From Psoroptes ovis (lineage: Eukaryota > Arthropoda > Arachnida > Sarcoptiformes > Psoroptidae), in the NCBI GenBank assembly GCA_002943765.1, contig PQWQ01000003.1, positions 3,099,501-3,163,500 of the forward strand: a stretch of 64,000 nt of DNA, given 5' to 3'. The position numbers and the translations under genes were made by a program. Positions 13,422 to 27,600 of this stretch are shown here, piece after piece; position 1 is the stretch's first letter, and each line of letters begins with the position of its first letter. The notes beneath the pieces are model-generated. The model was not told the DNA's origin, searched no databases, and saw only the letters and a list, made by a program, of their open reading frames with translations.

Positions 13422-13902
13422 GCAATAAAATCAATCAGAAATTCAAATCAGATAATTGTAAAATGCTTTGTTTATTATTATTATTATTATGATTATGATT
13501 AATAATTTTTTAAAATGAAATAAAAATACATGACATTTTAGTTGTAAAAATAATAATAATTATAAAAAGAAATAATTTTTATCTTTAAAAACAATCTTTT
13601 TTTTTTGTTGCTTAAATTCATGCTCTCCATTCGTAACTTGAAGCAATAATAATTTATAAAAAAAAACTCTCCATGATATGAATAATAATATAAAATGATT
13701 ATTTGATCATTTTGAATAATCAAATGAAAAAAAATTCCCGATTTTCCTATGATTGTTTGTTTGTATATAAAATAATAATGATGAATTATAAAATGAAATG
13801 ATATATGATAATTATGAAATGGTGAAATTTTTTTCATTTTTTGAAATGATTTTCGTTTGGCTCGTTTCATCTCTTATAAAATGTGTATTGATTCATATAC
13901 AA

Positions 13903-13941
13903 TCATTTCAATATGATTTTACAGCTGTTGTTGTTGATTGA
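13903..13941 (-). CDS. PLEKHF: Possible alternative last exon of the phafin gene
   Basis: A good acceptor (CATTTTACAG) at 13942-13943 on the minus strand is in phase with the donor after 14026 and gives 12 extra residues (SINNNSCKIILK) before TGA. The competing readthrough end adds eight different residues. Only a transcript can decide. Confidence 0.35.
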   Translation of the reverse strand, partial: SINNNSCKIILK

Positions 13942-13998
13942 CTGTAAAATGTTGGCTAAATTTATAACACAAAAGAATATTGAAAGTTTAGTCAGAAA

Positions 13999-15254
13999 CT
14001 AAATTTGATTATAATAAATATTTACCTTGAAATCAATTATATTTAAATTACTTTCAGAATCAGATGAATCATCTTTGTTATTATTATGTTGTTCATGATT
14101 ATTTAAAGAAGATTTTCCATTCGTCGATGATGATGATGATGATACACAGTTGGCATTTTCATTCATCATTTGTTCTTTTATTATTAATTCTTCATAACAT
14201 TTATCACAAACACGTACAGGTTTTGAGCTTATGTTTATTAATAAATAATTATTTTTTGAACATGAACCGCATACAATTAGACCACATTTACGACAATGGT
14301 GCTGTATTAGTAGGAAAGAAAGACCAAAATTGAAATATTAATAAAAAAATATGTTTCATAATTAACTGAATACATACGCGACGATTTAATACGGTAAATT
14401 GTGTTTTTTTACAATGCATACATTGATTTGAAAGATTATCCGGCAGCCATGGTGCTGCATGTTCAATATTCGAATTTGAATTTCCTTCTGTAAAATAAAA
14501 TGTTAATATGTTTGAAAATTAATCAAAAATTCATCAGAAAAAAAACTAATCCAAAAAAATCCAATTACTTTTATCTAATTCATGTTTAATACACATATTA
14601 ATATGATTAATCCATTCTCTTTTTTCCATTTCACTGGCTGCATATAACATGAATGATTTTGTTGGCGAACGAATCAACCATGTATGATCTAAAAAAAATC
14701 AAAAATATATTGAAATTCTATGAATGTAAACATTGAAAATTCATGAAATTTAAATTAAAATGAACCTTCTTTTTCAGGATAATCTTCAATTTTCACATTT
14801 GATAAGGGTATTATATGTTGTCTGGCATATTTTTTCTTTTTTATAATTATAGATCCATATACTAATATGTCATTGAATAAAAATATTTGTCTTGGTTTTA
14901 ATTTTTTACGACATAATTTGTTCAATACACCTTCGCCGACTAATACACGATCTGGACTTTGTAGTGGCTGTAAAAAATGGAAAAAAAAGAAATCATGACG
15001 AAAATCTATTCGATTCAGCATTTTGACGGATACACATACCACACCGGAAACACCAAAACAATTTTCGACATTTGCGATGCGTTTCGCATTCTCTTCGGTA
15101 CCAACTAATCGAGGAAAAAAATCAACAGATGAAATTTCAATTGAGAAAGAATTACTAATCAAAAAAACATACCAAGCTTATCAACCATACTCCTTAGATT
15201 ATTTTCGTTTTGATGTTGTTGCTGTTGTTGAACAATAAAATCTTCAGAATCCAT
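13999..15254 (-). CDS. PLEKHF: Phafin: PH and FYVE domain endosomal protein (PLEKHF family)
   Basis: Phafins bind PI3P on early endosomes through PH and FYVE domains and act in endosome fusion and autophagy. Exons, 5' to 3': 15254-15173, 15104-15040, 14967-14766, 14688-14569, 14487-14378, 14301-14026; all phases agree. The start ATG at 15254 gives MDSEDF then a Gln run; a second Met precedes the family-typical VDKL. Family hallmarks: VENCFGVSG, the PH core (VGEGVLNKLCRKK, QIFLFNDILVYG, YARQHIIPL, WLIRSPTKSF), then FYVE with WLPD, CMHC, RRHHCRKCG and VRVCDKCY. The acidic tail DDSSDSES matches other phafins. The end is ambiguous: readthrough stops at 13999, or splicing at 14026 (CAAG|GTAAAT) joins a short exon at 13941-13903. 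The gene is convergent with the NDUFV3-like gene. Confidence 0.93.
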
Positions 15255-18200
15255 TCAAATTGAATATGAAAAAAAAAATTTGAATTATTTTGCTAGATGA
15301 TTCGTTTATTTTTAGTTTTATTTTCACGAAGAGAAAAAAAAATTCAAAGAGTATTTCACCAATTTAATATTTATAAATAGGAAATGAAATAATAATACAA
15401 CAACAATACAATCAAATGTGAAAGATGATATTTGTTTTTTTTTTTCAATTATTCATTTATTAATTTGTTGATTCGTTGAATAATAATTGAAAATGAATTA
15501 TCAATTTTTTAATACAAAAATAAATGCAGAATCAGTTTTTTTTGATTTTCTGTTAAATTTTATGTTTGAATTTAGCAAATCGATGAAAATATATGACGAC
15601 GTTCAATTAGTTTACTGTTGTTGTGAAAATTGTTCAGTTTTATTTGATTTGATGACTCAAAATTAAAATGGACATAAATTTATTTAAAATTTTTTTCTCA
15701 TTTCACATCGATTTGTAAACAATTGATGCTATCAATCAATCAATGAAAAATCAGAGCATTTAGGTGATATGATTGATTGATTGATTTAATTTTTAATTAT
15801 CTAAGACCACTCCAAAGTAATCAATAAAGCTATAGACTTTCAATATAAATAATATTGTTGCATTGAATTTTTGTTTTTGAATTTATTATATTCGATAATT
15901 TATGTGTGTATAAAAACATTACATTTTATTTCACTGAATGAAAATATTGTTCATCAATATTAAAAATAAATATTACTTTATCATTTGATAACCAATATTT
16001 TTTAAATTTTTCTTCAATAATTTAGCTGCTATTACACTGCTGTTGAGGCTGTTAATGTCAAATTCACATAGAAACATACGCACATATACATGAATTAATA
16101 TAGATTGATGACGATATAATTTTTGTTGTTGTTGTTGTTGTTGGTTGTTTTCATTCATTTGTTGATCAAACTGTATTAATATTTGGAGAAAAAAAATTTT
16201 GAAAAAAATAAATTCATTCAAAACAAACAAGGCAACAGTTGGTTGTGTTGATTCATTTTGTTAATTCATTTCAAAAGATGATACGTTCAATATATGAGTG
16301 AATGCTAAGAAAAATAAAAGGAAAACCAGTTACACAAAATTTAAGATGATAGTAAAGGGTTGTAAATGATATAAATACGACGAAGAAATTTTAAAGAAAA
16401 AAAAGGAGAAAATAAAACCCCAATGCAATTCATTGATTGTGTGCAACTCAATGCAATGCAATGCGTTGCAAAATTTCAATACAACAAAAAACCTCCGTTA
16501 TCATCAAACACCATAAAATGCATAATTAATCAACATTATCATCGACATTAGATCAATAATCGATTAACAACATATGATATGATGTAATAAGGAAGCTTTT
16601 TCATTGAAATAATTTGAGATAATAAAATAAAATGAATTCAAATTATAAAAATCAAATAAAAAATAAAAACAAATAAAACATTCCAAACTAGTTTGTGCTC
16701 GCCATCGACAGATGGCACTCTGATTTTTGTTTGAAAAATTTTCGCCACGAAATTTAAATTTTTTTTTCGGATTTTGATTTTGAAAAATTTTTAATTGGAT
16801 TTACTTTGATGGAATTTCATTTGAGCCAACCAACTGATATAAACAAAAAACCATCGATAATTCAATGTTTATTGATCAATGTCAATCAATCATTGAAATG
16901 CGATTGAAAAAAAAACTAATTCAACGAATAAATTGAAAAATTCCAAAACGAATTCGTGAAACTCAAAGGAATTTGAAACATTTTCAATTGAAACAAACAG
17001 CCCAAGAAATAGCTGACAAAATATCCCAAGTGCTTGTGCACCATTCTGAAATTATCGAATCGATCAATTCGTACATGAACAAACAAATCAATGAATGAAA
17101 TAACATCCAAACATGAATTTGATTGAATCGACTTTGAAATTAAATCAAAAAAAGAAAATGGACGAGCAAATAAACAAAACAAAACAAAGCAAAATAATCA
17201 ATATGTTTTGACAATAATTTGACAATTGAGTATCAAGAATATATTGAAATAATGGCAAGTTGAGCGATGGTCATTGCAAGGAATTGATTAGATAAGGCTA
17301 GAAAAATGAAATTAGATTCATTTTGAGATGTCCAATTATTTGTAGCCATTTGTGAACATTTGATTTTTGTTAAACATCGATCAAACAAATTGTTTTCAAA
17401 AATTTTTGGCCGAATTCAAGTATGATCGATCATAGATTGGCCGCACAGAATAAAAAAGAACAAATCGGCTCAAATTGGCCAAATAAATTGATACGAGATT
17501 TGAAAGTCTGATCATCAAATTTCAACCATCGAAACCTGGTAATTATGTCGATCGGAATCAGACGGGCAGCTGAACCACCATTTATGATCAAAAATCATGA
17601 TATTCATGCGAGTGCTCGCGAATTCTTGAACACAAATCGTGATTGTCAATCGATAATCTGAATTTTAATTCATATTCATTGGATTTGATTAAATTTGAAT
17701 TTATTTTATTTTATTTATTTCATTTTTTTCCGAATAAAAAAAACATTGATAATCATGATAATATTAAAACGAACAAAAAAATTGATAACATTAACAGCAA
17801 AATGAAACAAATCGGTTTGTTTTTGGTTCAAAAAGGATGAAATAATATCATACAACAAATATTCAATGATGATGATGATGATGATCATAATACAAGAAAT
17901 GAAACAAGGACTGAAAGAAGACTAATGATCAATTTTCTTCAAAAGAGAAAAAAAAAATGATGGAATTTTTTCCAGTGAATTTCAGATCATTTTACACATA
18001 AATGCAGATTTATATATGGAATATATGGAACACATGATTGACAATAATAATACAAATTGAATACATTGTTTACATTGAATTATTATTTGCAACAAACAAA
18101 AAACAATAACGACGAAAACAAAAATATAAATAACACAAAAATCAAACATGATCATCATCATCATCATCATAAGCCAAGAAAGATATTATCCTTCGTTTAT

Positions 18201-18990
18201 TTTTTTGACAATTTCAATGCATCAATTATCGTCATTTGTTGGTGATAATGATGACGATGGTGGTGGTTAATGTTTGGTCTGGATTTAGCTTCGTCGAAGC
18301 TTTTGGTTTGGTTTTTCGTATGTGTTTGTCTTATTTCAACAAACAAAAACAAAGATTTGATCGAGAAATACAATGAAGAAAATTGAATATAAATCGATTA
18401 TTTTCTCCGAATTCAAAACGATTCTCAGAATTGATTCTTTTGTAAAGAATAATTTAATTTTTTGAATTATGAGAAAATGTTTAAGGATTTCAGAATTGTT
18501 TCATAGAATTGAATCAAGAAATCGATGTATGAATTAATATTTATTGATTTTTTTAATTTGTTTATGTTTATATTTGATTTAATTTGTCGTCTGATTGTTT
18601 GATTTAAGATTTAATGTATTTTTAATTTGTTATTATTTTATCTTTGAATCAAATTTGTTGCAATTTGTCTGATTTATTTTTGTCAAATTCTTAATTACAC
18701 AATAATGCACAATGTATTTATATTAATGTATTTGATAATTTAAAGTTTTTATAATTAAATCAGATCAAAGGAGATAATGGCGATAATAATCGGTCGATTT
18801 TGATGGCAAAATGCTGCTGTGGCTGCTGCTTGCAGCAATGAAATTGAAAAATGGATCAAATCAATGTGGATTTGTGTGTGTTTGAGCATTGTTTTCATGA
18901 GTATTTTACAGAATTTGATTTGAATTTAAATCGAGTTTGAAAGGGGGAAAAATTTAAAATTTTATAAGATTATTTACATGATTCTCAAAA
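15255..18990. other. Intergenic stretch between phafin and the GABA-B receptor gene
   Basis: No recognisable gene. It should contain the phafin promoter and sequence beyond the receptor 3' end. A patch at about 16937-17661 has more complex, coding-like + strand frames (see findings), and a Q-rich minus frame near 16120 is a CAA microsatellite. Confidence 0.5.
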
Positions 18991-19009
18991 AAATTTCAAT
19001 AAACATTTC

Positions 19010-20040
19010 TCAAAGATATTCAACAATATCACAACGTACATGTGGACATGATTGTCCACTACGAAGATTTTGATTCAAAGTATTATCATTATTGTTATTA
19101 TTATTTCTATTAATTGATGAATATTGATGATGTTGATGATGATGGCAATGTGGATAATCAATCAACATTGAACGATAATGAAATGGCCGTTGTTGATTTA
19201 GTTGCTGTTGTTGTTGTTGTTGATGTTCTTGTTTAAAAATTCTAGAATTAACATCAGTTCTTGCTACTGTTGTTGTTGTTGTTTTTGATGTTGATGTCTC
19301 TGTTTTTAATGATGTTGTTGCCGATGATAATGATGATGATTTGATCGGATGTGTAAGATAAGGATAAAGGCGTAACGTTGTCGATGATGATGTTGATAAT
19401 GATGTTGTTGATGATGATAGAAATAATGGCTGCTGCTGCTGCTGATATTGTTGCAGTTGTTGATTGAATAAAGAAATCTTATTTGATGGTGATATACGTG
19501 TATTATTCGATGAAAATAATGATGATCTTGATGATATATTATCATCAAAACTACTACTGCTGCAATAACGTTCTGTTGTTTTTATGTTTGTTGTCGTCGT
19601 TGTTGTTATTGATGATTTATTATTATTATTATTATTATCAACTTTAATCGATTTTGTTGCTGTCGTCGTTGCTGTTGTTGTTGATTCTTTTAAATTCACT
19701 AAAGATAATATTTCATGATCTTCACTGTGATTAATAACATTTGCCAAAGTTTTGTCTTTGATTGATTCATCAAAACTTTTTATTTGACTTTGATTTTTTA
19801 GTGATAACGATGGCGATGATGATGGTAATGATGAGATAATGCGTATATTTTGATCATCATCATTATTATTATCATTATCGATAATTAAATCTTTATCATC
19901 ATTATGGCAGTGTTGTGTTGATATATTTTCGTTTGTAAACACTTTTGATTTATTTGCTGATATTGATGTATCCATAGTCGTTGTTGTTGATGTGGCTGTT
20001 GTTGTTGTTGCCATTTCAAGTATCGATTTATCTGTAATCT
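19010..20040 (-). CDS. Possible alternative last exon of GABBR2, low-complexity
   Basis: An open frame of about 340 codons with a strong acceptor (ATTTTACAG at 20041-20042) and TAA/TGA-free sequence to 19010. It is Thr/Ser/Asn/Gln-rich and ends CPHVRCDIVEYL. It enters in phase 1. A weak in-phase donor inside exon R (G|GTTATT after 20456) would replace the last seven residues of exon R with this exon. Alternatively it is a separate single-exon gene starting at ATG 20014. No domain is recognisable. The terminal E-Y-L could be read as a weak PDZ ligand, which is speculation. Confidence 0.45.
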
Positions 20041-20432
20041 CTGTAAAATTTTTTTTTTCAATATATTTTGATTGAAAATAATAATAATTTCATTTTTATT
20101 ACATTTTATAATTAACACTTATTTATTTATTTATTTTTATAAATAATAATTATTATTATCACCATTCAATAGTGTTTATGTGTGTGTAGTCTCAACTTGA
20201 TTGGCTGTTTATTATTATCATCATTATTGTTAATGTTATTATCATTATTATTATGGTTAATATTGTGATTGGTCATTGATAATAAGCATGCATTTATTAT
20301 TTTGAAAAAAAGGGCCTTATGTCAAAAGTATGTGTGTGTTTTTATATGTTTGTCATCTATCATCGATTGCAGCAATAATCATAGCGATCATTATTTATGC
20401 AAATTTAAATGTGAAAAATTGTCAAATTTATT

Positions 20433-21663
20433 TTAATACATATTTCGATAATAACCACTAAACATCAGAGATGATGTTGAATGGCTTTCATAAGGTTCAT
20501 TAAATTGATCATCACTACCTTTATTATTTATATTGAGATTGTTATTATCATTGTCATTATTATTGATATTATTTTTTGAATCACAATGTTTTTCTTCATC
20601 TTCATCATCATTATTATTAATTGGTTTTAATATTTGCTGTAGATGTTGTTGTTGATGTTGATGACAATAATGTTCAGATGTTGTTGTTATCATCGATGTA
20701 GACGATATTGATGATAATGATTGTGTTGTTGTTGTTGTCGATATTGGTGGATGATGTAAATGATGGGGTGGATGATGAAAATGATGATGAACAGTGACTG
20801 GGACATGATGATGATGATGATGATGTTGTTGTGGATGATGATGATGGCAACAATGTTGTAAATGGACAGTTGTACCATCACCAAGTATATTTGATGTTGT
20901 TTCGGTCACAAAACCGGCCATCATTCTTGGTGCTGCTGCACATTGATGATGATGATGATGATGAAAATGTTGATGATCATTAGTATTATTATTATGATAA
21001 TAATTATTACCATTTCCTGTACCACTGATAACATTAGTATGTGATGCAATAATAGCTTGTTGTACTTGTGATTCGATTGTTTGTTTAATAGCTTTAGCAT
21101 ATGATGTATCATCCGATGTTTCATCCGAACCATTAGACAAATATTGTTCGTTTAATGAGCCATTTGGACTAAACAATGTTTTATCATCACCAATAATAAT
21201 TTGCTTAGAATTTTTGCGATTATGATGATGTTGATTTTGATGTGAATGGTGAGTTGGCAATGGAAAACTCATTTCATCTGATGATTTTGTACTACCCGAA
21301 GCACTATGGTCACTATAAATTTGGCCAATGTCATTATTATCATATTTTTTATGTTCATCATCATCATCGTCATCGATAATGTTATTATTAGTAATGGACG
21401 TCATTGCATTACATAAAATATTATTACGATTATTTGACAATTGTGGACTATTTTTAACAATCAATTGAGCAGCTTCAGAACTTAATGATAGAATGCTGGT
21501 ACTATTGACAATAACTTCAGTAGCTGATGTTGATGATGTTTCTTCTTGCATTTCAAAATGTCCTAAAGGTGTTCGAACCACATTCGATGATTTACGATGA
21601 TTAGCAGTTAATAATATCGATGACGATGATGGTAGCACTTTGAGGCTGGATACGGAGATTTTT
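20433..21663 (-). CDS. GABBR2: GABBR2 exon R: His/Asn/Ser-rich C-terminal tail
   Basis: Acceptor TTTCTAG joins in phase 2 (R then KISVSSLKVLPSSSS). About 410 residues of low complexity with His runs near 20810-20850 and 20945-20965, an Asp run near 21360, and islands such as VVRTPLGHFEMQ. Ends SGYYRNMY, TAA 20435-20433; AATAAA follows directly at 20432-20427. The tail is much longer than in typical GABA-B R2 proteins. Confidence 0.8.
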
Positions 21664-24600
21664 CTAGAAATTTTTTTTTTATTGAAAAATCATTTCAAAT
21701 TTGAGCAAAACAAAAATATTATAATCCATAAAAATCATCGATCAACATACCTTTGATCACATTTATCAATTTGCTTGAAATCATTTTCTTCAACAATTAT
21801 TTCATTATTATTCATAATATCATTTGGAATATTTTTATCACCATGTGATAATGATCTAATTAAATTATTTTTATTAACATTACCCATGAATATTGTTGAT
21901 GTTGTGGGCGATATCAATGATAATGATGATGTTGTTGATGATTTTTGCAAATGTTGTTGTTGCTGTTGTTGTTCGATAAATTTTAATGGTAAAATATTAG
22001 CGTTAGATGTGGCAAAATTTATCAACTCTTTTTCAATCGATTCTTCTAATGCACGTAAACGAAATGTTAATGCTTCTAGTTCATAGGATTTTTCTTTTAA
22101 TCGCTGTCGGAGACGAAAATTTTCTTCATTTGCTAATTTAATTTTTGTATGTATTTCAATTTCATCTGAATCACGATGTGATTTTTTAAATGGTTTTAAT
22201 GTTGCACGTACACGACGATCACCAGCATTTGGATTACGTTTTAATTCAATTAGCTAAAAATATTGAAACAAAAACAAATAATTTTCATTTCGTGAAATGG
22301 CAAACAAACAAAATAAAATGTTATCATTATTATTATAATCATGTATGCATGTTTAGTGATATGTCTAACCTTTGGTACAAAAACCAAACATAATGTTGCC
22401 GTCGAACAAAAAATAATGAATGCAGAAATAATAACAAATGCAGCATCTTGTTGATCACGTAATACAAACGAAACACCAGCACCAATTACACACATAATGA
22501 CAACATTATATACAGACATTCCAATATATTTTGAATCATTTAATGCCGGTATTGATACATGTCTTGTTTCCCATGCAAGGAATATTCCGAATGCCTTTGA
22601 ATGTTTGGTAAATGTAACAAAAACAAAAAATGAATAAATTAATTCAAAACACCTCAAAATGTTTGTTGGCAAGCAATTTTCTAAATAAATGAATTTTTGC
22701 AATTCAAAAACATCAAACAACAATATGACTTACCATCAATAATCCTTTATAAACATAGATTGAACCTAAAAAAATTGTCATACGTTTACTTTGACAATAT
22801 TCCATTTCGGGTATGACTAAGATATCTTCATTTTGTGGTGATGGCTGTTGGTGAAATTCAATTGAAAAAAAGTGGAAACAATTATTACTAATAATGATAA
22901 TTACAACAATAATAATCAATTTAATAGCAAATATAACCGAGAGTAAATAATTAAAATAAAAACACTTGAAACAAGTACATCACTGCTACTGGTTATTTGT
23001 TATAATAACCATTATCATCATTATTATCACTGTCATTACCATTAACAACATATGACAAGAACATGGCTGAAATATAATGAATTGAATATCGATCAATCAT
23101 AGACAATCAAATGCAAACACACACAAACGCTCACATCGACACAAAGCAAATTTGGGCGAAAACGTCTTAATGTCAATCAAAAGCAAAACGAAATAATGAT
23201 GATCATTCTTTATTATTATCATTATTATCTTCGAGAATAACCACCAAATAAATACTAGATGGGACAATAAGTTTTGACGGTTTATAGGAAAGGGTGTTAC
23301 TACCGGGCAAATTTTTTGTGATTATGTCGGGACACTCTTCCTGCAAACACATGTGAAGTTTCATTTCCGTCTGTGCATCCATTCTATTTTTATCCCACAA
23401 TTAGTGTCGCATAGTCAAAGTATTTTTTACAATGGAAAAAATTGAAAATCTTGCAGTGATAAAATTCTTGTTTTTGGAAGGTGTTCCAGCAAAAGAGGTC
23501 CCCCAATGAATATAAAAAGTGTGAAATGATTATTCAACTTTGATTAGGACAGTTGAAAACTGAGTTACGAAATTCGAACGTGGTGGTACGAGCCCTAAAG
23601 ACGATCCACGTGAAAACGTTGAAAAAATGCACCAAGACCAGAAATTGCTTCCAAAATAGAGGATTTGGATTTGGAAAATCGTCCATCGATCAAGAATTAT
23701 TTAGAAAAGGCTCTAGGGATTTCATACAGTGCAAAAAACCATATCTCAATTGATATTTTAGGACTGAGAAAGCTGTTTGAGGAATGGGTGCCGCGTTTGC
23801 TTTCAATTGAGCGAAAACACATCGAATGCAACTTTCTCAGCAACCTTTCAAGCGTTCTAAGAAAGATAGAGCGGATTCCTCTCTATGGAGGAAACTTGGG
23901 TTTATCACAATTATTGTGAGCCAAAACGTGAGACCAAAGATTGGTGTGAACCTGATTAATCGGCTCTGGAACAAGTTAGTGTCCAAAAATCGCCTAAAAA
24001 GGTTTATTTAGCTGTATTCTGGAACCTCATTGGTGAATCACTTGCAAACTGGCAAAACAAAAAATTCTGATCATCATTCTAACATTTCAGACCAGTTGAG
24101 GAGAAAAATTCGTGAAAAGAGACCCGGTTTCCAAAGGAAGAAAATCCTTTGTCATCAACCCAATTCACTGAGTGACATGACTATTTTGACAATGCCTAAA
24201 ATCTATGAATCGGAATTCGAATCGATGAAACATTCATCGTGTTCCCTAAAGTTGTTTCTCAGCGACTTATGTTTGTTTCCAGAACCAAAAAAATTGATGC
24301 ATAACAAGGGTTTTTATCAAAAAAAGACTCTCCAGACGTATTTTGGCAGCCTTTTTGAATCTCACTTCCTGGGATGAGATCCATGGACCGGACGATCGTT
24401 CGACCAAGCTTTTCGATGCTCAGGAAGATTATACTAAATAATTAAATGTATTTTGATCAATAAAGTTGTGTTTTTCTCATCGCACGCCGAAACTTATTGG
24501 GCGACCTAGTAAATAACGAATACCACAACAAGAAAACAACCAAACAAACAAACAAACTAATTAATTAAACCAGTGAATACAACAACTCGGTGACGAAATT

Positions 24601-27600
24601 CAAATGAAAAATAACAATCAAATTGATCGATCATTCATGGATTTCAAATTGAATAGAATTGAATCGAGTTGAATAGAATAGAATTGAATTGAATCCAATC
24701 AATCAATCATCGCTCATTATTATCATCATCATTAATAGTTGTTTTCAATGATGATGGCTGTATTGAATGGATGTAAACATCAAGTCATTATTATCTTCAT
24801 TATTATTTCATGTTATTATCCTCGAAGACAGAGCTGAATATCCGGAATTTTTCGGTTATTATTGTGGTTGTTTGATCGAATTTCTTAGAACTATGTTGAA
24901 ATAATGAAGATGTTGACGGCTAAATATCATTTCTTTGGCTTTCTTCTTCGGTTATTTTGATGATTGGTTTCTTAAATTTGATTTTGAATGAATATTGGTA
25001 AACAATGAATCGAAAACAAATCAATATATATTGATTATCATTAATGTCTTTGGGTGATGATTATAATAAAACATTCAAAATTCAAATAAATTTTCTGAAA
25101 TTGATTTTTTCTTCTTTGCTTTAACTCAATGAAATTCATTGTTTTCAAAAAAACAAAACATCAAAAATTTCGATTCAATTACATTTAAAACAAATATTTT
25201 CATTCAACATTTATTGAATCGTCCTGAAAATCGCCATTTCCATTGATTAAATAGTCATTAACTTATTGGACAATCGGATATTTTCAATATTTTGGTTCTT
25301 TTGATCAATTCTTTCGATAAATATAAAGTAAAATTGAACATCCCAAAAAGCAAAATAAATGGAATTGAATCAAATTGAATGGCAATAATGGAAGATGAAA
25401 ATAGAAATTTGAAAGCATGAATCAATTGTAAAATGATTCATTTGAAATTTTTTCAATTTTTTGGGCCAAAATTTCAACCTTAAAACTTTTTCTTGTCGTC
25501 CAAATTTCCGCCCTCATTCATTTCACCGTATGCGGTCTAAAAAGCACCGTGAATCTTGAATAGTGTAATATTTGATTTCAATGACAGTGAACGAAATGAA
25601 ACAGCAAAAACACAATCAAATATTGGGAATTCAACAATGAATGAATTCAATTTGAAAAATATCAAATTATTTAAATTTTGATTAGTTTTTTTTTTTTTTT
25701 TTTTTTGGTTTCATTTTGTCATTTGAATTGTCATTTTACAACTAAATTTCATTCAATACATTTGATAATATTGAATCAAAGGAATTTTTGCCATTCACTT
25801 TCACTCGATGATGGTAGGAAATTAATTTTGAAAATGAATTTTTTCCATTCATATTATATTCATTATCCTTTGTTCATTTAATAATATTGTCATTATTATT
25901 ATTATTTTAATGTCGATATAAGAATATTTCTTCTTCTTTGTCTGCTTTCCATTATTCTAGTTTTATTAGAATATACGCCAAAAATATAATTCAAAGACCA
26001 CATGGAATGTGTGATTGTTTCGTCGTAAGAATTTCTCCGGCTCAGAAGGTCTCAAGGTTTCCAAGGCTCCGAAATGCCGACAAAATTCGTTAACTTTCTC
26101 TCAAATTTCTCCCCGTATTTGACAATCGTTGATTCTATTTTCGATTGTCGATTTCTTTATTTTTTCATTTCATTTTTCATGTTAAATCCCTTGGATTTCA
26201 TGTCGCTAATACACACAAACACACACACACGAATGCACACATTCAGGAAATTTATTTTCTTCACAACTTTTTACGATTTTCATTAAAAAAAAAATTCATT
26301 TCATTTCATTTATTTTTCAATCATCATCACATACGATTTTCGGGGAATCTTATTATGATTCTCATTTTGCAGAAGAAAATCCATCTTTTCGGCGGAAAAA
26401 CGATATCAAAAATAAGATTTATTTTTCTATGTAAAATTCCAATCTTGTTCGAAATTCGAAGAAAAAATGAAGTAAAAATCAATTTTACGGACAATTATCG
26501 ATTTCGCTTCAGGTATTTTCATTGATTTTGGTTTGATTCAAATAACACAAACCAAGTTTTTTGATTCATTGATTGAAAATCGATTGAAATTTTTTAATCA
26601 GAAAAAATGATGGAAAAATTGGTGATAATTCATTGCAGGGAAGCAAACATTCAAGGTGATAATCAAAATAATGATGATGGCAAATGAGCAATTTTCAAAA
26701 AATTTCAATTTGTCCGATATTTCGATATTAATCATAGCCTATTCGGTCATCATCAATTTCATTTTCGTTTATTCGAAATTAATAATGATAAATATTCATC
26801 GTGTGTTGTACTTACCTCCGGTTTTCCTTGACTTGTAACACGATAAAATGGATCAATAATTTGCCATGTTGTTAATGTAACAACATCGATAAACACTAAT
26901 ACACCAACGACCATAAATAATTTATAATCTTTGATTAACTTTTAGATTAGAAAAAAATATAAATTAAAAATTGATTAATTTCTATCACTGTTCCTTAAAT
27001 ATTCGATTTATTTACCTTTTTATTCAATTTTATATCGGTAAATATTGCATGAACACGCCATGTTTTGCTAAACATGCTGCATTAACCAATATCATTGTTA
27101 TTTTAATGAATTTTTTTTTCGTATTATAGAATATGCAAGAATCGATGTTTATGGCAAAGAATAGGAAGAAAATAATGAAAACAAAAAGTTTTAAATTAAT
27201 CAAACTTGAAATCATTATAATTAAAATTGAAATTGTCAAAATAATCAATTTTCATTTCTTTTATTGAAATTGATTTTCAAAATTCATTCATTCAATTCAA
27301 ATGATTCAATCGGTTCAATAGCTTCGATTGTTTCAAATGTAATTCAAACGATTATAATGATGCTTGTGGGATGCAGAGGTGGTGGTGGAACTGGTGTTGG
27401 TGGATGGCTCATATTTCAAAAAAACTGCGAAATGACAATGAACCATGAAGATTTAAGACTTTAAGGAAAATAAAAATAATAATAAAGGTATTTATGTAAC
27501 CTGAAACTAATAAGAGTTTTCACTTTCATACGAAAAGAGAAAGACAGCCTAAAAACTTTATCCAATAAATGAAAATTTTTATTTTCACTTGATTGGTTAC

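Noticed and set aside
15720..15790. Inverted TCAA/TTGA repeats
   Set aside because: Both arms are ATTG/CAAT simple repeats, so complementarity is expected.
19306..19548. Second minus-strand frame inside the possible last GABBR2 exon
   Set aside because: Overlaps the longer frame and is a shifted reading of the same triplet repeats.
21775..22086. Plus-strand open frame opposite GABBR2 exon Q
   Set aside because: Antisense to a conserved coiled-coil exon; its Cys and Ile runs come from complementing Gln and Asn codons.
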